From the NCBI GenBank assembly GCA_011800805.1, contig MPNW01000308.1, positions 15,596 through 79,595 on the forward strand: 64,000 nt of DNA, written 5' to 3'. The stretch is from Hirudo medicinalis. Its lineage: Eukaryota > Annelida > Clitellata > Hirudinida > Hirudinidae. Below are positions 12,185 through 26,500 of this stretch, piece by piece. A program made the translations under genes and the position numbers. Under the pieces are notes generated by a model. That model worked only from the letters and a program-made list of their open reading frames with translations, made no database searches and was not told where the DNA came from. How positions within the stretch are numbered: position 1 is the first letter of the stretch; the number at the start of each line of letters is the position of its first letter.

Positions 12185-12400
12185 AAGACCAGGGCTTTTA
12201 GAGCTTGGAGGAGGCCTGGGCCATTTACAAAATTTAGGAGGCCCCTCTGCCTATAGTGTGTACAATGGTGTGCAACATCGATCAAGGTATGTTAACTTCG
12301 GTAATGGACAAGCGAAAAAAAAAGAAATGATTCAATTTCCGAGGCTCCCTCTGAAACAGAGGCCTTGCCAGTGGCCCCCCTCTGATAGACTCTGCGAAAG
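12185..12400. repeat. GGAGGCC-rich dispersed repeat
   Basis: CTTGGAGGAGGCCTGGGCC and mirrored CAGAGGCC/GGCCCCCCTCT blocks near the other end suggest a degenerate transposon with GC-rich ends. Relation to the 5.1-kb element is uncertain. Confidence 0.3.
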
Positions 12401-12404
12401 ATTG

Positions 12405-12545
12405 TAGTTAATTTATGTAGCGCCGAAAGCATAGCGTCAGAGGTTCATCTTGTTATCCATTTATGTAACGATCATTCCCAAAGGTGCTTGTGGCAGTGCA
12501 AGCTGGGTTTCGAACACGACACATAACGACTGCCATTACTGAGAG
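12405..12545 (-). repeat. SINE-like repeat, near full-length copy
   Basis: Contains both family hallmarks: the B-box-like block (GCTGGGTTTCGAACACGACA) and the GCGCC...GCGTCAGAGG block that appears with ATT tails at 30.3, 34.2 and 61.0 kb. This links the two block types into one element. Confidence 0.65.
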
Positions 12546-14100
12546 TTACGGCGTCATCAATCTATCAATGCTTCCCAAATAATTACTGATTGGTAATAAT
12601 TATTAATTATAATTTTTTTTTCGTTAATTACAATATCAGCTGGTTATTAATATTCATTACATTGCAGGATTAATAAATTGAGTGGTTAGTTGACTTAACC
12701 ACGTGGAGCATGAAATTGGAAGGGAATCTTTGGAGCGCACCACTGGAAGGTCATCCATAATTATCTCATTAACATAAGGAGGTAGAGAGAGTGAGTTGAA
12801 GGAGAGGTGGATGACGACGCCTTATGACAATAATGACAACTCCGATGAATTTTAAATTACAGTAATACAATATTACAATAATTACAATAATTACAGTAAT
12901 ACAATATTACAATAATTACAGTAATACTGCGCCAGTTGATAGAAACACATTTTTGGATGTTTACCAGAATGATTCAGATGACTTGATGATGATGATCACG
13001 ACGATGATGATGACGATGACGATGAAGATGGCGATTATGATGACAATGACTCCAATAATAATTACTTAATCATAGACACGCCCCTGCCTAGGGGGGCATC
13101 TCTATTATCGTCCGGGCACTCATGCAACGGCCAACGAAATGCGCAAAAATCATCGAACCCTGAACAATTTATGGTCCACGTTTCAATGAATTTCTTTCTT
13201 TAGTCACGTGCTCGGAATACAAAAATGGCGCGTCCCAGTCCTCGATGTTGTATCTTGATTATAATTTGTTTGCGATATAATTAAAATTATGGTATTATTA
13301 TTTTTTGAGGATCACTCAAAGGCACCAGCCTTTCTTAGGACGTAATTACGTAATTACTAAATAATAAATAATAGTAATAAAAACATTACTCTATACGTGT
13401 AAATTCTAAAAATATAAATTTTTGATTTGTAAGAAAATGATTGTTTAAATGATTAATTTGTAAATCATTTAAATGATTAATTTGTAAATCGTTTAAATGA
13501 TTAATTTGTAAATCGTTTAAGCACGTCTAATTATTATTTAAGCCTGCATTTGGAAATAAATACAAAATATTAACTCGGAAAAATTCGGCCAATGAAGGAA
13601 GAGTTAAGGCAGTGACGTCATTCGGCCGGTCTTCGGAGAGGACACGGTCTCCAAGGGTTTGTACCTTGGATGAGTTTGTTGACCGTGTTTTGGTCACGCG
13701 ATTTGATCCATCCGTTATGGTACGCATTTCACGCACTGCACACAGTCAGTCAAGCGGAACCGTGTGAGTGCAGATATGTGGCCGCGTGGATTGATTAGTG
13801 GATGAAAGGATGGATGGATTGGTGAACGAATAAAGAATGCGTAGATTGATTGATGGTTGGATGGTTGAATGAATGAATGCGGAATGGATGAATGGATGGA
13901 TCAGAATAGTTAAAAGGCATAGTTAACATCATTAATTAATACAATGATAATCTCAGTGGCCACCCCATCCCTAGAACTCCTTCCCCCGAAACCCTCATCC
14001 CGTCCTTGGAGCGCCACACCCCACCGAGCAGCAAGCCAATCAATCCAGTGTGGCGCTGTAATTATGTTGGGTGCCTTCTTATTAATAACTTACGTCATCT
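12546..14100. other. Intergenic, no gene seen
   Basis: Contains short tandem units (ACAATATTACAATAATTACA at about 12860-12930; AAATGATTAATTTGTAAATC x3 at about 13440-13520), a GAT run near 12985 and degenerate GGAT repeats at 13800-13900. No spliced gene model can be supported. Confidence 0.65.
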
Positions 14101-14180
14101 TCTAATGCGCATTCAAGCGAATCCTTTTACGGAATAATTACAAGAACCTGCTCCATCCGGATCAGTGGAAGAGGAGGCGA

Positions 14181-14216
14181 AGATGATGATGATGATGATG
14201 ATGATGACGATGATGG

Positions 14217-14276
<60 letters not shown>

Positions 14277-14309
14277 GACGATGATGATGATGATGATGAT
14301 GATGATGAC

Positions 14310-14341
<32 letters not shown>

Positions 14342-14365
14342 TGATGATGATGATGACGATGACGT
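14181..14365 (+). repeat. (GAT/GAC)n microsatellite
   Basis: GAT triplets with an internal block of about 11 GAC triplets. Confidence 0.95.
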
Positions 14366-14992
14366 ATACGACGAGCAGTGGACAGAAAACCGTCGTAGCG
14401 CAACGTAGCGAGTGAGCGAAGAGATTTATTAAGCGCGCGCAGCAAAAATTCGACAATAATGAAAATTTTCCGAGCGTAATGACAGACCGGCTAAGTTAAC
14501 AAAGTGCCAACGGTTTGTCATTAATTCTGTCTAAGTAATATCCAGTAATTTAAATACCTTGCTTTAATAAAAATAAAATAAAAAATTAAAAAAAAAACAG
14601 AATTACGTTTAATTTCACATTTTCACAAGCCATCCATCTTGATCGTCGACCAAGTTGTCTCCATAATTATTTCAAATCGTGGGGCATAATTTAAAAAATT
14701 ATTAATCCTCTCTGAAATTACATCTAGACTAAATCTCAAACAAATGTAACATCGGCCATGACAATGCTTCCCAAATATCGCTCTTTAATTCCCAACAAAG
14801 ACAATGAAACAAAGACAAGAAAACGCCCCAACGCGATCGCCGCTTTAAGCACATCTACGTTCCTCCGCTGACCAATTAAAAGAAGGCTTACAGGACTTAA
14901 TTGTCGTTCGTACAATGTCTCTCGTCGTTTATCTCAGGAATGGATATTGGGTGATGTAGCTGTTGGTATTGTTGGTGCTAGTAGTAGTTGTC

Positions 14993-15278
14993 GTCATCAT
15001 CATCATCGACGTTGTCGTCGTCATCATCACCATCACCATCATCATCATCATCATAATTCGCAACCTTTACATAGCACCAACCGTTACAAGTCCAGACATC
15101 AAAGGTCTGATATAAATAATCAATTAGTAACCGATTTTTTGCACTAACATCAACATCAACATCAGCATCAACATCAACATCAGCATCAGCATCAACAACA
15201 ACAACAACAACACCAACACCAACACCAACATCAACATCAACAACAACACCAACACCAACATCAACACCAACATCGATG
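14993..15278 (+). repeat. (CAT)n and (CAACAY)n arrays
   Basis: CAT run to about 15052, then from 15147 a CAACATCAACAC-type hexamer array ending just before the SKOR 3' end. Confidence 0.9.
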
Positions 15279-15371
15279 AAACACAAAAACTGAACCGTCT
15301 AAAATGTTTAAATAAATAACAAAAGGCTCAGACAAAATGAATTTGAAAATCCCGAAACAAAAATAGCTTGC

Positions 15372-18300
15372 TCAGTTGGTTAGCGGGTTATCGCTAGATT
15401 CATTTTCGGTTTCGATTTCGGACCTGGAATTCCGCGAGTCCGGCTTTTCCGTGTCCTTTTCATGGAGCTTCCAGCTGCTTTCGATTGTTGCGTAAGAGTC
15501 GTCAGCTGTTTCTGATTTGATGGAAACTGTGGACCTGATACGAGCGGGATGTGGTGGATGATCTGTTCTCAAGATGCTCGCCAATGAGAAGTCTTTTCTG
15601 AAGAGGACGAATTTGACATCTTTAATGCGAGGATGTCAAATATAATTGTGAATGAAATTATGAATAGTATTAAGTATAATTATGATTTATTTTAGATGTA
15701 ATTATGAATGAAATTATGAATTATGTTAAGTACAATTATGATTCATGTTAGATATATTTATGACTTTTTATTTAAAATATCCATTGTCAGTTATTCAAGC
15801 AAATATTTTTGGCATTCTTCAAAACAATCTGAATGCTCCTCACCTGGGCAATGAGTCTTTCGTCTTCTCTTGATTCGAGAGTAAACTCTGACATTTTGGA
15901 ATTCCCCAAGGTTCTGACTTTTTGTCTGACCTCGATTCGACACGAAGAGGCTTACGAGAGACTTCAGTTCCAAAAAACGTTTGTCTCAGACATTTGCTGT
16001 TGTTGTTGTTGTTTGCAACATCGTAGTTGTTGTAGTCGATGTAGTTGTGGCTGTTGTTGTATAGCTTGTTCTCTGCATGAGACACCCCGCTGATAAAGGT
16101 AGGCATATATTCGGGACAGGTGAGTAGAGAATTGGCAAGTAATTGCTTATCGGATGTTTTCATTTCGGTTGAGAAAATGTTTGACGGCAACCCAGAATCA
16201 GGTGGCACCAGAACATCGGAAAAAAATTCTTGACTACAGTTTTGACTGTCGAGTCCGTTGCTACTGCTGACGTCAGTGACGACGTTGTCGTTGAGAAAGC
16301 TTGAAAAACCGGGTGGCTTCGAACTGTGAAAGTGGGACTCTTGGCTGGAAAGTTCCAGAGGTTTTCCCAGTGGATCGTTTGAATGTTTGGAAAAGAATTC
16401 AAAGTCCGTTGCATCCTTGAATTTACTTCCAGCAAAAACAGGTGAAGCAGAAGAAGATTCTTCAATCACGCGAAATCTTTCGGCTTGGTCGTCACGATCT
16501 AAAGCTTGATTCATCTCCAAAAACTTTCTGCCAGCTGTATTTTGGTCCTTCGAAAGCTCCAGAACGGATTGTTCGTTCTCAAACGTATCCATCGGGGCGC
16601 AATGAACCGGTTTGAACTTTGAACCTTGCCACAGAGAAGCGTCGTACCTGGGATACCCCATATCGAGTTTGGGCTTGGGGAAAAACGGATGTGGCTGCAT
16701 CAAACTCTGATGGTAGTGATAGCAGGAAGACAAGGACCCTGGAGGCAGATTGAATGGGAAGCTAAACGAATACTCCATTTGGCTTTTCGAGCTCAGTAAA
16801 CCTGGAAAAGCAGACAATTCTTTAAGGTTTCGCGTCAGAGGAGTGGCCGTTTGAGACTGACCGGTCGGCAATAAGCTGCAGACCACGTTGGAGAGAGAAG
16901 CGGACACATCGGGGAGGAAGTAACTCCTCGCCAGACACGGAGAAGCTCTCATTGTAGAACTGCCTCTGTCCAATTTATTCTGAGGCAAGAGCACGGGTGA
17001 GGCGTATTGGGTGAATCTGACGGCCGCCTCTTGTTTGTACGGACTCTGGGCAATTGGAAGACTGTTCTCAGACTGGAATGAGTGAGAATAGCGAGGAAGG
17101 TCATCGGATCCAGGATTCATTGCCGGTGAATTGGTGCCCTCTTGTGGATGTTGCTGTTGCTGATGATACTGCGCATCTTTCTCCAACTGCCGCCTCTCAG
17201 AGTAAGAAAACGAGCACTTGAGTTCCTCAGTTGATTCGTGGGGAGTTTCCTCAAAGATGAGTGGTTGAGTTGAGCGCTGCTGTGCGTGCGTGTGGATGTG
17301 AGTACGTTGAGAGGAATGCATTCGGCGCCTGTTGCCACCGTTGAACATCGCCTTGACGTCTTCCCATGCATTGAGGACCAACTCTCTTTGTTTTCTCTCG
17401 TCTGACAGTTTCAGATGTCTCCTCCAGGAATTGAAGTTGGCAGCGTCGGGGTGGTTGTATCTGATTTTAAAGTTTCAAAAGGTCACATTTTGGCAGGTCA
17501 TAGTTAACAGTAGCCTTAAATAATTTATCAACGTAGCGGGTTGCTTATTAACTTTTTTACGTAATCGCATAAATCCAAATTTGATAATTTGCTTTAAATA
17601 ATTAATTATTTAAATAATTGATAGTAAATCCATCATAATCTATGCAAAATAATTTATTTTAAAATTATAATCATAATAATATGTTCGCTTTCATAAAAAC
17701 TTATTGACTAATAAATGTTTACGCTAATATTTGTATTAATAAGTTGTACTAATAACACTTGACACCAACTTGGTTTGGGTTGACCTGTGAAAATGAAAGA
17801 TGAATTTATTGGGAGAGAAGTATATCCCACACAGGTGACATCGAATGCACTTTGCCCTTGAACTGTTGTACCTGGAGGGCACAAATGCTCCTTTGCATCC
17901 CCAACCACAATCGTGTTCCACGCGGAAGACGAAATCGTCTGGTAGTTTTGGCGGTACAACTTCGTCGAGAAAGGAATGGACCAATCTTTCAGCTTCTCTT
18001 TTCGTTATCATTCCACATCTCCTTAAAACATGAATAAATAATTGTAATTAAAAATCATAATTACCTTAAGATTATAATCATAATTATCGACGATGATTTG
18101 GTTGTTGTCGTTATTTAGATCAATTATATTCCTCTTATACTCATTCTAAAAATAATGCATAAACTGCATTCTAAAAAATAGCCAAAGCTTAAATTAATTC
18201 TGACCTGACCTGAATTAGATTTAGAGGTCAAATTAATTTCAAAGTATTTGTCAAAAATCACTGTCTTCTGTTAATAAGTACAATTGTATCTAATGTGAGT

Positions 18301-18918
18301 AATATTGAGTAATATTTAGTAATATAAGTATTTCTTAAAATCGTCATCCAATCTTTACGAACGCATCAAGAATTTCAGCAGGAATTTGAAAAAAAATCAA
18401 AAATATTCAGTCAATCAATCAATTTCAGATGCCAGCAAAACTTGGACCCAATTCCTCAAACCTTCCTTTCAACTTAAATTCATTTAACTAATAATAACAT
18501 TATTATTCAGTCCCATGCTTCGACATTTTGTCATATCTTCAAGAGTAACCAACCTGGAAGAACTGGGCATGGCTCCTGCCTTTCTCAAGATTTCCAGTTG
18601 CACAGGTGTACATTGGACGCACGTTATCCCTAAGGCCACCCTCCTGTTGTGTATCTCGTTGTAGCTGAAGTTCTTCAACAGGGTGTTTGATATCTGAGCC
18701 AAGCACAGTCTTTCCTTTCCTTCCATAGTCAATGACACGATTTGCTGGCCGTGCAGGTAAACCATGCCCACTTTACCCGGATCACGGGTTAATCCCTTGG
18801 CCAGTATATCTTCTGGAATTTGAACAGGGATTTCGCTATTGGTCATGTGGTTAAAGCCCTGATCCTGATTGGTTTCCATGGATGAAACTTCAAGGTTGTT
18901 TAATTCCTTGACGGACAT
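15372..18918 (-). CDS. SKOR: SKI-family transcriptional corepressor, SKOR/Fussel (CORL) type
   Basis: Nuclear corepressor of the SKI/SnoN superfamily; SKOR relatives act in neurons and can modulate BMP/TGF-beta signalling (family knowledge). Exons: 18554-18918, 17785-18021, 15844-17460, 15372-15597; phases agree, 814 aa. The Dachshund-homology part (about residues 50-145) contains YNEIHNRRVALGITCVQCTP. Next is the SAND-like zinc-binding part (about 150-235) with HDCGWGCKGAFVPSRYNSS and CHLCGIYFSPNKFIFH, then DAANFNSWRRHLKLS and AWEDVKAMFNGG, signatures of the SKOR subfamily rather than SKI or SnoN. The rest is a long low-complexity tail rich in Ser, Asn and Gln, mostly in one large exon. The start ATG at 18918 begins the domain-bearing frame; a 5' non-coding exon could lie upstream. 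It is divergently arranged with the Mint gene, 1.6 kb apart. Confidence 0.93.
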
Positions 18919-20516
18919 GATTGGCTGGGTTGATTATCGGATTTAGTAAGCATATCAATAAAATAGGCTGTTTGAATGAAATTGCTTTGTTGGGATACCA
19001 CCAGGACAACGCGTAAATGGTTATTAAATGACTTACAGCACTTAATCTACAACATTTAATTTATTTCTCTAGTTTAATTAACTATAAAAAAAAATACCTG
19101 ATCATCTGAATAATTTAGAAGTATTGATTTTGTACGAAGTTTATTTTGACTTGAAAACGGATTCTCACTATTTCCGTCCTGTCATTTATACAAGGGAAGT
19201 ATTAAATGACCACGTAGGTTGTTGTTTATTTTGCAACTACCGTTAGTTACACGAAGTCGACATTGTTGCACGAGAGAGGTTGCCTAGCAACCGAATTGGA
19301 TCTCCTTTTCCATTGGATGGACAGAGCTTCAATCAAGACCAGCAGCCAATGGAAACGGCATCCTGGAAGAGAATGGAACGCCCTCGACTGGACGCTGTCG
19401 TTATTATACAATTATTTAATGTATATAATATCCATATTAATAGCCGGAATAAATCTAATCGAAGGTATGCATACAATATCTGTCAGTTCATGCACCGCTG
19501 CCTTCGAGGACTCCTAAAATTGTAACAAAAAGAGACATAAGAAAGATTGACGGCAATTTAGATACGTTTTAGATTCAATTTTGCATTTTATCAGTCATTT
19601 TGTTTTTGTTTAAATTCGTTTGAGTCGCTTAAATTTGACTCTTACATAACATGTTGAACGAAAAAGCTTACAAACTGATTCTTTTTTGGATAATCTTCGA
19701 TAATGAGCTCTTTCATTTTAATGGAATTGTTCCGTTATCCAATTTCATATAAAAAATAAAAAAAATATTATGACGAGTGACATAAATTTTTGAATTAAGT
19801 GTGCATCTTCGAAGTCGTCAATAAAGAGAGAATAATCAAAGACGATGTGGACACGCGATGGATGGGCGTATGAAGCTTACGTCCATCATCTTAATATCAT
19901 GTCTCGGCCATTGATGCAATCATAGATTAACTTTGATTAAAATAATTAGACGCATGTCCAGCCATATTTGATTACTATGAGATGACCGATGTTGGATGCA
20001 CTGTCGGAAAAAATCGAAGTGATGGGCGTATCTCTCTCTGAGAATCTTTCTTTTTTTACGATTTGTAACAAGATATTTATTCTAAAAAGACAAATAAGTT
20101 TTTGATCGTATCTGTACTCACACCACCACTGCATTTTTGGCATTACATAATTTCACTATTTGAAGAACGAATAAGCATTCCGAAATAAATTTATAAACGT
20201 TATTTTTATTTTTAAAATATTAATCAGCAGTAATTTATTAAAAAAAAACAAACATTCATAAAATAAAGACTTTGGAGCGTAGATCATGCACAAAGGAGCT
20301 TAAAAACCCTCAGGACTGTTGCGCGTAAACACCTCCCGACGAAATCTGCCGTTTTTCAGTCTAATGTTTCAGTTTGTGCTCTTCCAGTTTCCAGATTTAT
20401 TTCAATAACTGGTTTAATTACATTTAATTTCAATAGATTCTTTCCCCCCAAAAAAAATTGAGCGAACGAGTCTAACAGCTGATGTGGATTTGCAAGCAGG
20501 AGATTTAAAGAAAAGA
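18919..20516. promoter_or_regulatory. Intergenic interval between divergent SKOR and Mint starts
   Basis: Must hold the 5' ends of both genes. AT-rich, few simple repeats, which is notable in this window. No TATA box or known operator could be assigned. Confidence 0.4.
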
Positions 20517-23500
20517 ATGGCTGATTTAGTGAATAGACAACATGAAATTATAGTCTCGATCAACGACATGTCAATGGAAACCGACACGATTATTTGTAAA
20601 CCAAGCTCCGAATGCCACATGACTGATGTCTCAACTAACTCATCAGATCTCGATCCTTGTGATGGAAGGAATGATTTAGAGAGAGAAAATGAAAATTCAT
20701 GTTCTGAGGACATAAAGAATTTTATAGATCCAGTTGAGGAGATGCATGAAAGGTCATTAAATTTTGTCTCTGCAGGTCAAATTAGGGCAAGATGCTCCAG
20801 TGCCAAGAACATGCCAAATTCATCTCAAGGGAAAAGCTTAAAAAGATTATCGAAGGCAGATTCTGATGAATTAAACAGTGACAAAGAGAGCTTTAAAAAT
20901 TCCTCGGACAAGAAACACAGTAAACCCTCAAACTTTTTTAAAAAATCGCCTGGTCTGGCTCTCAGATTGTCTGAGAATCCAATCTATAACCACGATGTCA
21001 CCAATGGGAATTATGATGATGATAAAGAGGAGGAGGATAACCAAGAGAACATTCCAGAATCTGAGGAGGTTTGCAAGAATTTTTGCTCTGAACCTGGGGT
21101 CCTGGTTTTGATGGACAATTGCAATGATATCACAAACTATGAGTTGGTAAAGAAAGAAAGGGAAGAAAAATTGGAAAAAATTGCCAGGATAGACCAGCTG
21201 TATCAGAAGCAGATCGAGTCTGAAATGAATGCGGTGATGGAAGCCCATCACGACGAAAAACTCGGTGCCGAGACAAAGGTACAAACGACCCCATCTAGTC
21301 ACAACGAGACCTTCGACGTACCGTCCGTTGATCACATGGTCAAGGTCAGAAAACCAAACCTCCTCGTAGATCCCTCTCTTGCCCCGAAGAGGAAGAATCC
21401 GAAAACATGTCGGCCGGTCTTTTCACGATTTCCAGGTAAGTCTGTGAATCTTCCTTCTGTTGAGGACGGATTATCCAGCGGAAATGCCAGCGGAGAAGAT
21501 AACGACGTAGGGACTAATGCTTCTGGAAATGATAAACCCCATTGCGGCTTTCTAAATCCTTTACCAGTCGAAAGTCCCGGGAAGGATGAAGTAGACCGAC
21601 AGAAGTCAGAAAATCTTGCAGACGATGACCTCGAATTGAATGAGATGGAGAAGCAGGGTGTGGAGAACATTTTGGAAAATTTAAATCTGAAACCCACGGT
21701 AGCAGAAGTTATCGTCACCGACCGATCGGGCGATTGCAAAGCACCGGTCGACGATCATTCGACTCGGTTGAGCTTGCCGACCGAAGGACGCAGGACGGAT
21801 GCTGTGGAGAATTCGATCCGACCTCTCGACGAAGGCATAGATTACAGAGACGAGGATTCGGATGAAACCAAAAATATCCAAAGCATTGGTGCCCACGACG
21901 ACACAGTCACAGACTGTGCAAGAGAGGAAGATTCCATATTGGAAAACGATATCGGCGGAATTTTCGCCGATGTTGGCGAGCCTGCCGTCGACATTGCCGT
22001 GGCACCGACATTGTCCGACGTATGCGGGCGGGACAGCCCGTCCGACCTATCGAACGGGGGCGGCAACGACGTCGGTCGGGACCTTTTCGTCTCCGCTACA
22101 AATTCTTCGTCCGAAACGACGGCCTTTTCGACCACCTTCTCTTCTGCTTCGGAATCGTCGACGACGGCGAACTCTACGACGACAGCATCTCAAGGGACCG
22201 ACGCTTTTAGCGAAGCCGTTGTAGATGCTCCCGTCCCGAACCTCCAAAGCGATGCTCTCGAGTTTAAAAGCGGACTTCCTTCGAATGGCACACAGTGCGA
22301 CGAGACCGAGGTCGAACGGAAAATGCCGACGGACTTTGCCCAAAAGTACCCCAAGGTTCCCCTCCCTCGCATTAGAACCGGAAGCGGTTGCTCGCCGCCG
22401 ACGTCTCTCGAAGTCGCTCGGAAGTCTTTGCCACCTCGAAAGGTAGAATGCGAGGTGTTCGAACTTCAACCCATACTCGGAATTCCCCGCAAAGTTCCCC
22501 AGGTGCGCGGCCGTTCGCCATCGCCGATCGGTGGGAAATTTCCGGACTCAAATGCAGAAAAGCCAACTCCAGGTTCCATTTTTGAATTCTAATATTTTCA
22601 GATTACGTTTCGTTCCGGCGTTTTTATTTGCTCGGAACGAACGAAGTGCATTTGGGAGTCGTTAATGTGGAATAAATGCAAGCATCATTAAATTTTATAG
22701 ACGTAATGTTTCCATTAAAAACATTTCTTCTTGATTTCAATCTTTTATTGCCAGCGGATCATCGAAATCTCATTTTTAAGATTTTCTTTTGAATGCATAA
22801 GTATATCTTTCATTTATTAATTATATCTTTCAGTTATTGCAGTGTTTGGAAGTATAACAATGATGTAATTTGTAAATATTAACCGCGAGCAAATTAACAT
22901 GAAAAGAGTAGCTGTAGACAACTACAGGAATTGGCTATCTGATTAACTTGATGCAATATCAGGTCCAAAAAATCTTTCAACTAAACACCACTCAAAATTT
23001 AATTTCAATCTAATGACTTCTAGCCAATACTAAGCTCATTACGCACGTCGTTAACCGAGCGGACGGCGGGCAGCCCGCCCCGAACGAAGGCCCGTCCTCG
23101 AGCGGCTCGGGAAAGGACTCGAACTCCTCGGACGATGTCGAGAATGCCATCAGGGACATCAAATCTGCCATCATGAGGAGTAAGAACATCAAACTGTCGC
23201 TGCCCCAGCAACTGGAGGAAGTCGCCACCAATGGCCAGACCGAACCGGTTTGGATAACGAGGTACGTTTACGAGAAATCGTTATAATTCTAATTACGGAA
23301 TTATTATTTTGGGTATCGTTCTCTATGGATTCGTTATGCGTTAAACAATTTTTATACGTTCCTAAACTAGATGTCTGAAGTAATGAATATTTGACCTATC
23401 TGTTATTATTGTTATATTGATATTTAAAAAATTATTTTATTTTCACGAACATCGTTGTTGTCGTTCTAGCCGAAGTTACGAATTTCCCCTTTTGCTTCGA

Positions 23501-26500
23501 GTTATTTCTTGTACCAAATTAAGTCCGAGCATTGACAAGTTCGCAAATCTGATGCACTATCACGTTCTTAAGACTTCACCTTAACTAAACAGTTAAGCAA
23601 TTGTCCTTAATTTGTCGTCGAGATTGTTTTAAGACCAGTAAAAGGTATGTTCGTTAAGGCATGTTGACTTTAAGATCGAGTCGGGCGTCCGTTTGCAGCT
23701 CCATTTATTTTCCTCTCCTCGATGCGCAAATGCAAAGACGAGGACGCGTTTTTAAGTTACTCCACGAAAAATAATTTAATCAAACTCATGTAGCTCGAAA
23801 TTTAATCACTAAGCAATCCTAATCAGTAAGTAAGTTTCGATATGAAAACAGTGTAATAGGAAATAAACAATCTTTTACGAGCACGACTTTCAGTAAGACT
23901 TAAACGACGACGTCTTTCCGTCTCCCGGCAGTCCAGAGGCATTGCTACCGGCGACGATGCTGGAATAATCATTTATTTTTCCAATTGCAACTCTGACATT
24001 TATGACCAGAAATTATGCTCTGAAAAATTGCAAGAGGTGTTTATTTATTCGTTCCTGTCGCGGCGACGTCCACAACAAATATGAATGTGAAATCTCACTC
24101 GACGCACGCCATGACGTGATGTTGAGAGTCGAGTAGATGGCGACGTTTCTATTCCCGTGGCCGATAATAACACGACGTCGTTGCCCTGTCATCTGTAATC
24201 CATTGATTATTATAATAATATTATGGAAGTGTAATTATGTCATAATATTTTTTTAAATTTATTACTGTTATTATTAGAATATGTGATTTAAGTGGAAATA
24301 ATTGATAATTTTTTACTTGCTCTTATATGATCTATCTTGCCAACTTACTCATGTAAGCATCCATAGAGGACCGAGGTATTTGATGATGACGACGATGATG
24401 ATGATGATAACGATTTGATGTTTACGGTGATGATGATTATATTAATGTCGTCCTGGTAATGTCCGAGCATGCAGCATCCCTTGGCTTTCGACGTCTCGTC
24501 GGTTTCGTTATTAGTAGTAATTCTTAACATTTTTGCTTTCGATGTTAGTTCGATGCTTGTGTCGACGCACGACGGCGATTATTTCGTAGGAAAATAATTT
24601 ATTCAGCTCGGCTCTCATTTCTCGAATCAGTTGTACTCCTCCCGTGATGGATGGACGGAGTGCTCCTTCTGGCTCCTTGTTTTTGCTTCTATTTTCATCA
24701 TTTATTTCATGCCGTCGTCGTCGTTCCCCACAACTTTTGCATTTTATCTCTCGAGCATGTTTTCTTTTCATTGAAACGTAGATTTGAAGTTATGGTCTGA
24801 CATCGTCTGACATGGTTCGGCCATTGCATGGCCATGGTTTGCATGTTTGAAAGCACTTTAAAAAAGGAGACGGAGATTCATTTGTTCTCTTGTCCGTCGG
24901 TCCATTCATTCGTTTTTGCACAACGTCACTCTCGCAAACATTTTATGGACAATATCATAATTCAATTGTGCCTGTGGCACTATACAAATGAACACATTAT
25001 TTTTAATATTATTGTTATTATTATTTTTGTTGTTATTATTATTTTATTGTTATTACTATTATTATTATTATTACTGTGTAGTTGCAATAAGAATTAAATA
25101 CCGATTCAAGTTATTTAATTTTAAAATTACAAGAAAATATCGTTCAGTCGTCAAGCATTCTTCTGGACAATCGGATCGAGCAAAGTCGAATGTTCTGACT
25201 CGACACAGAATTTTAATAGGTCGGTTCTCGTCACGTGACGTCGTTAATTATTCATGTTCACAGGCAGCCTCAAGACATGAGTAGACTTTACAGCAGGGGT
25301 CCGGTGACGGCATCGTCCGCCATCGTCAAGAACTTCCAAGGGAGGCAGGAGCTCGCCAACAACACGAGTAGGTGTCGACGACTGTGTCGCTTCTGAGTAT
25401 TCATTGTGATAATTTATTAATTTATGACCTGCTCTCGGGAGTACTCATTGTGATAATTTATTAATTTATGACCTGTTCTCAGGAGTACTCATTATGATAA
25501 TTTATTAATTTATGACTTGCTCTCAGGAGTACTCATTATGATAATTTATTAATTTATGACCTGCTCTCAGGAGTACTCATTATGATAATTTATTAATTTA
25601 CGACCGGCTCCCAGGGGTGCTCATTATTGTTCATCACCTCTGAATTTTATTGCTTTCACTTGAGTGTCAGCCCCCATTTGGCCCTTGTGCATATTTTATG
25701 ACCGTCCGTGTTTACGCCATGACTTAAGATTTGTAATTAAGCAACGATAATAATAATAATATTAGTTTTAATATTAATTAATATCTGTTTCGATTCATGT
25801 TTCTTAATTTCAAGTTATTGGTGTATTTTTTGCTTTCTAATGTCTAGACACTCTCAGAGGTCTGACAGACGGCCTGTGTAAATAGAGAAATATTGTTATA
25901 ATCGTCAAGAATTATGTTGTCATTTAAACAATAATAACATTATTATTATTGTTGTGTTGTTGTTGATGATGATGTTGCAGAGTCCACTTCAACATTATTG
26001 TTATTGTTGTTGTGTTGTTGATGATGATGATGATGATGTTGCAGAGTCCACTTTGCCTTCAGAGGATGAGGGAGAGAAGTTCTCTAGGCATGAAGACAAT
26101 TATTATGTCACCAAGGGTTTGTACATCATCATCAACACCGTCGTCATCATCATCATGATCATCATCATCACTGCCAACGCACCATCGGTTCCATGCCAAA
26201 TGGTTCCATTAGAAGTCATGGAAATGGCTCTCTGTTCCTGCATGAACAAGACTGATGGAAGGATGGAATGAAAAAAGAATGGAGATAATGAGTGAGGAGC
26301 ACTCAAAAGGATGATGATGATGGTGATGGCGATGATGAATGGCTAGTTTATTTATTCAATATTCTCTTGGGTATGGGTGGGTGGAACCAGTGAGTGATGA
26401 GTTGTGGATGGTAGGATGGATTAATGGATGGATGGATGGATGGATGGTAGGATTGATTAATGGATGGATGGTAGGATTGATAGATGGGTGTGAGGAAAGG

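Noticed and set aside
13527..13736. 69-codon minus-strand open frame upstream of nothing recognisable
   Set aside because: No domain, no splice partner and overlapping a tandem repeat boundary.
15361..15395. tRNA A-box-like CTTGCTCAGTTGGTTAGCGG
   Set aside because: It overlaps the end of the SKOR coding exon and no B box follows at the right distance, so it is chance.
22047..22469. Arg-rich minus-strand open frame
   Set aside because: Antisense of the GC-rich part of Mint exon 1.
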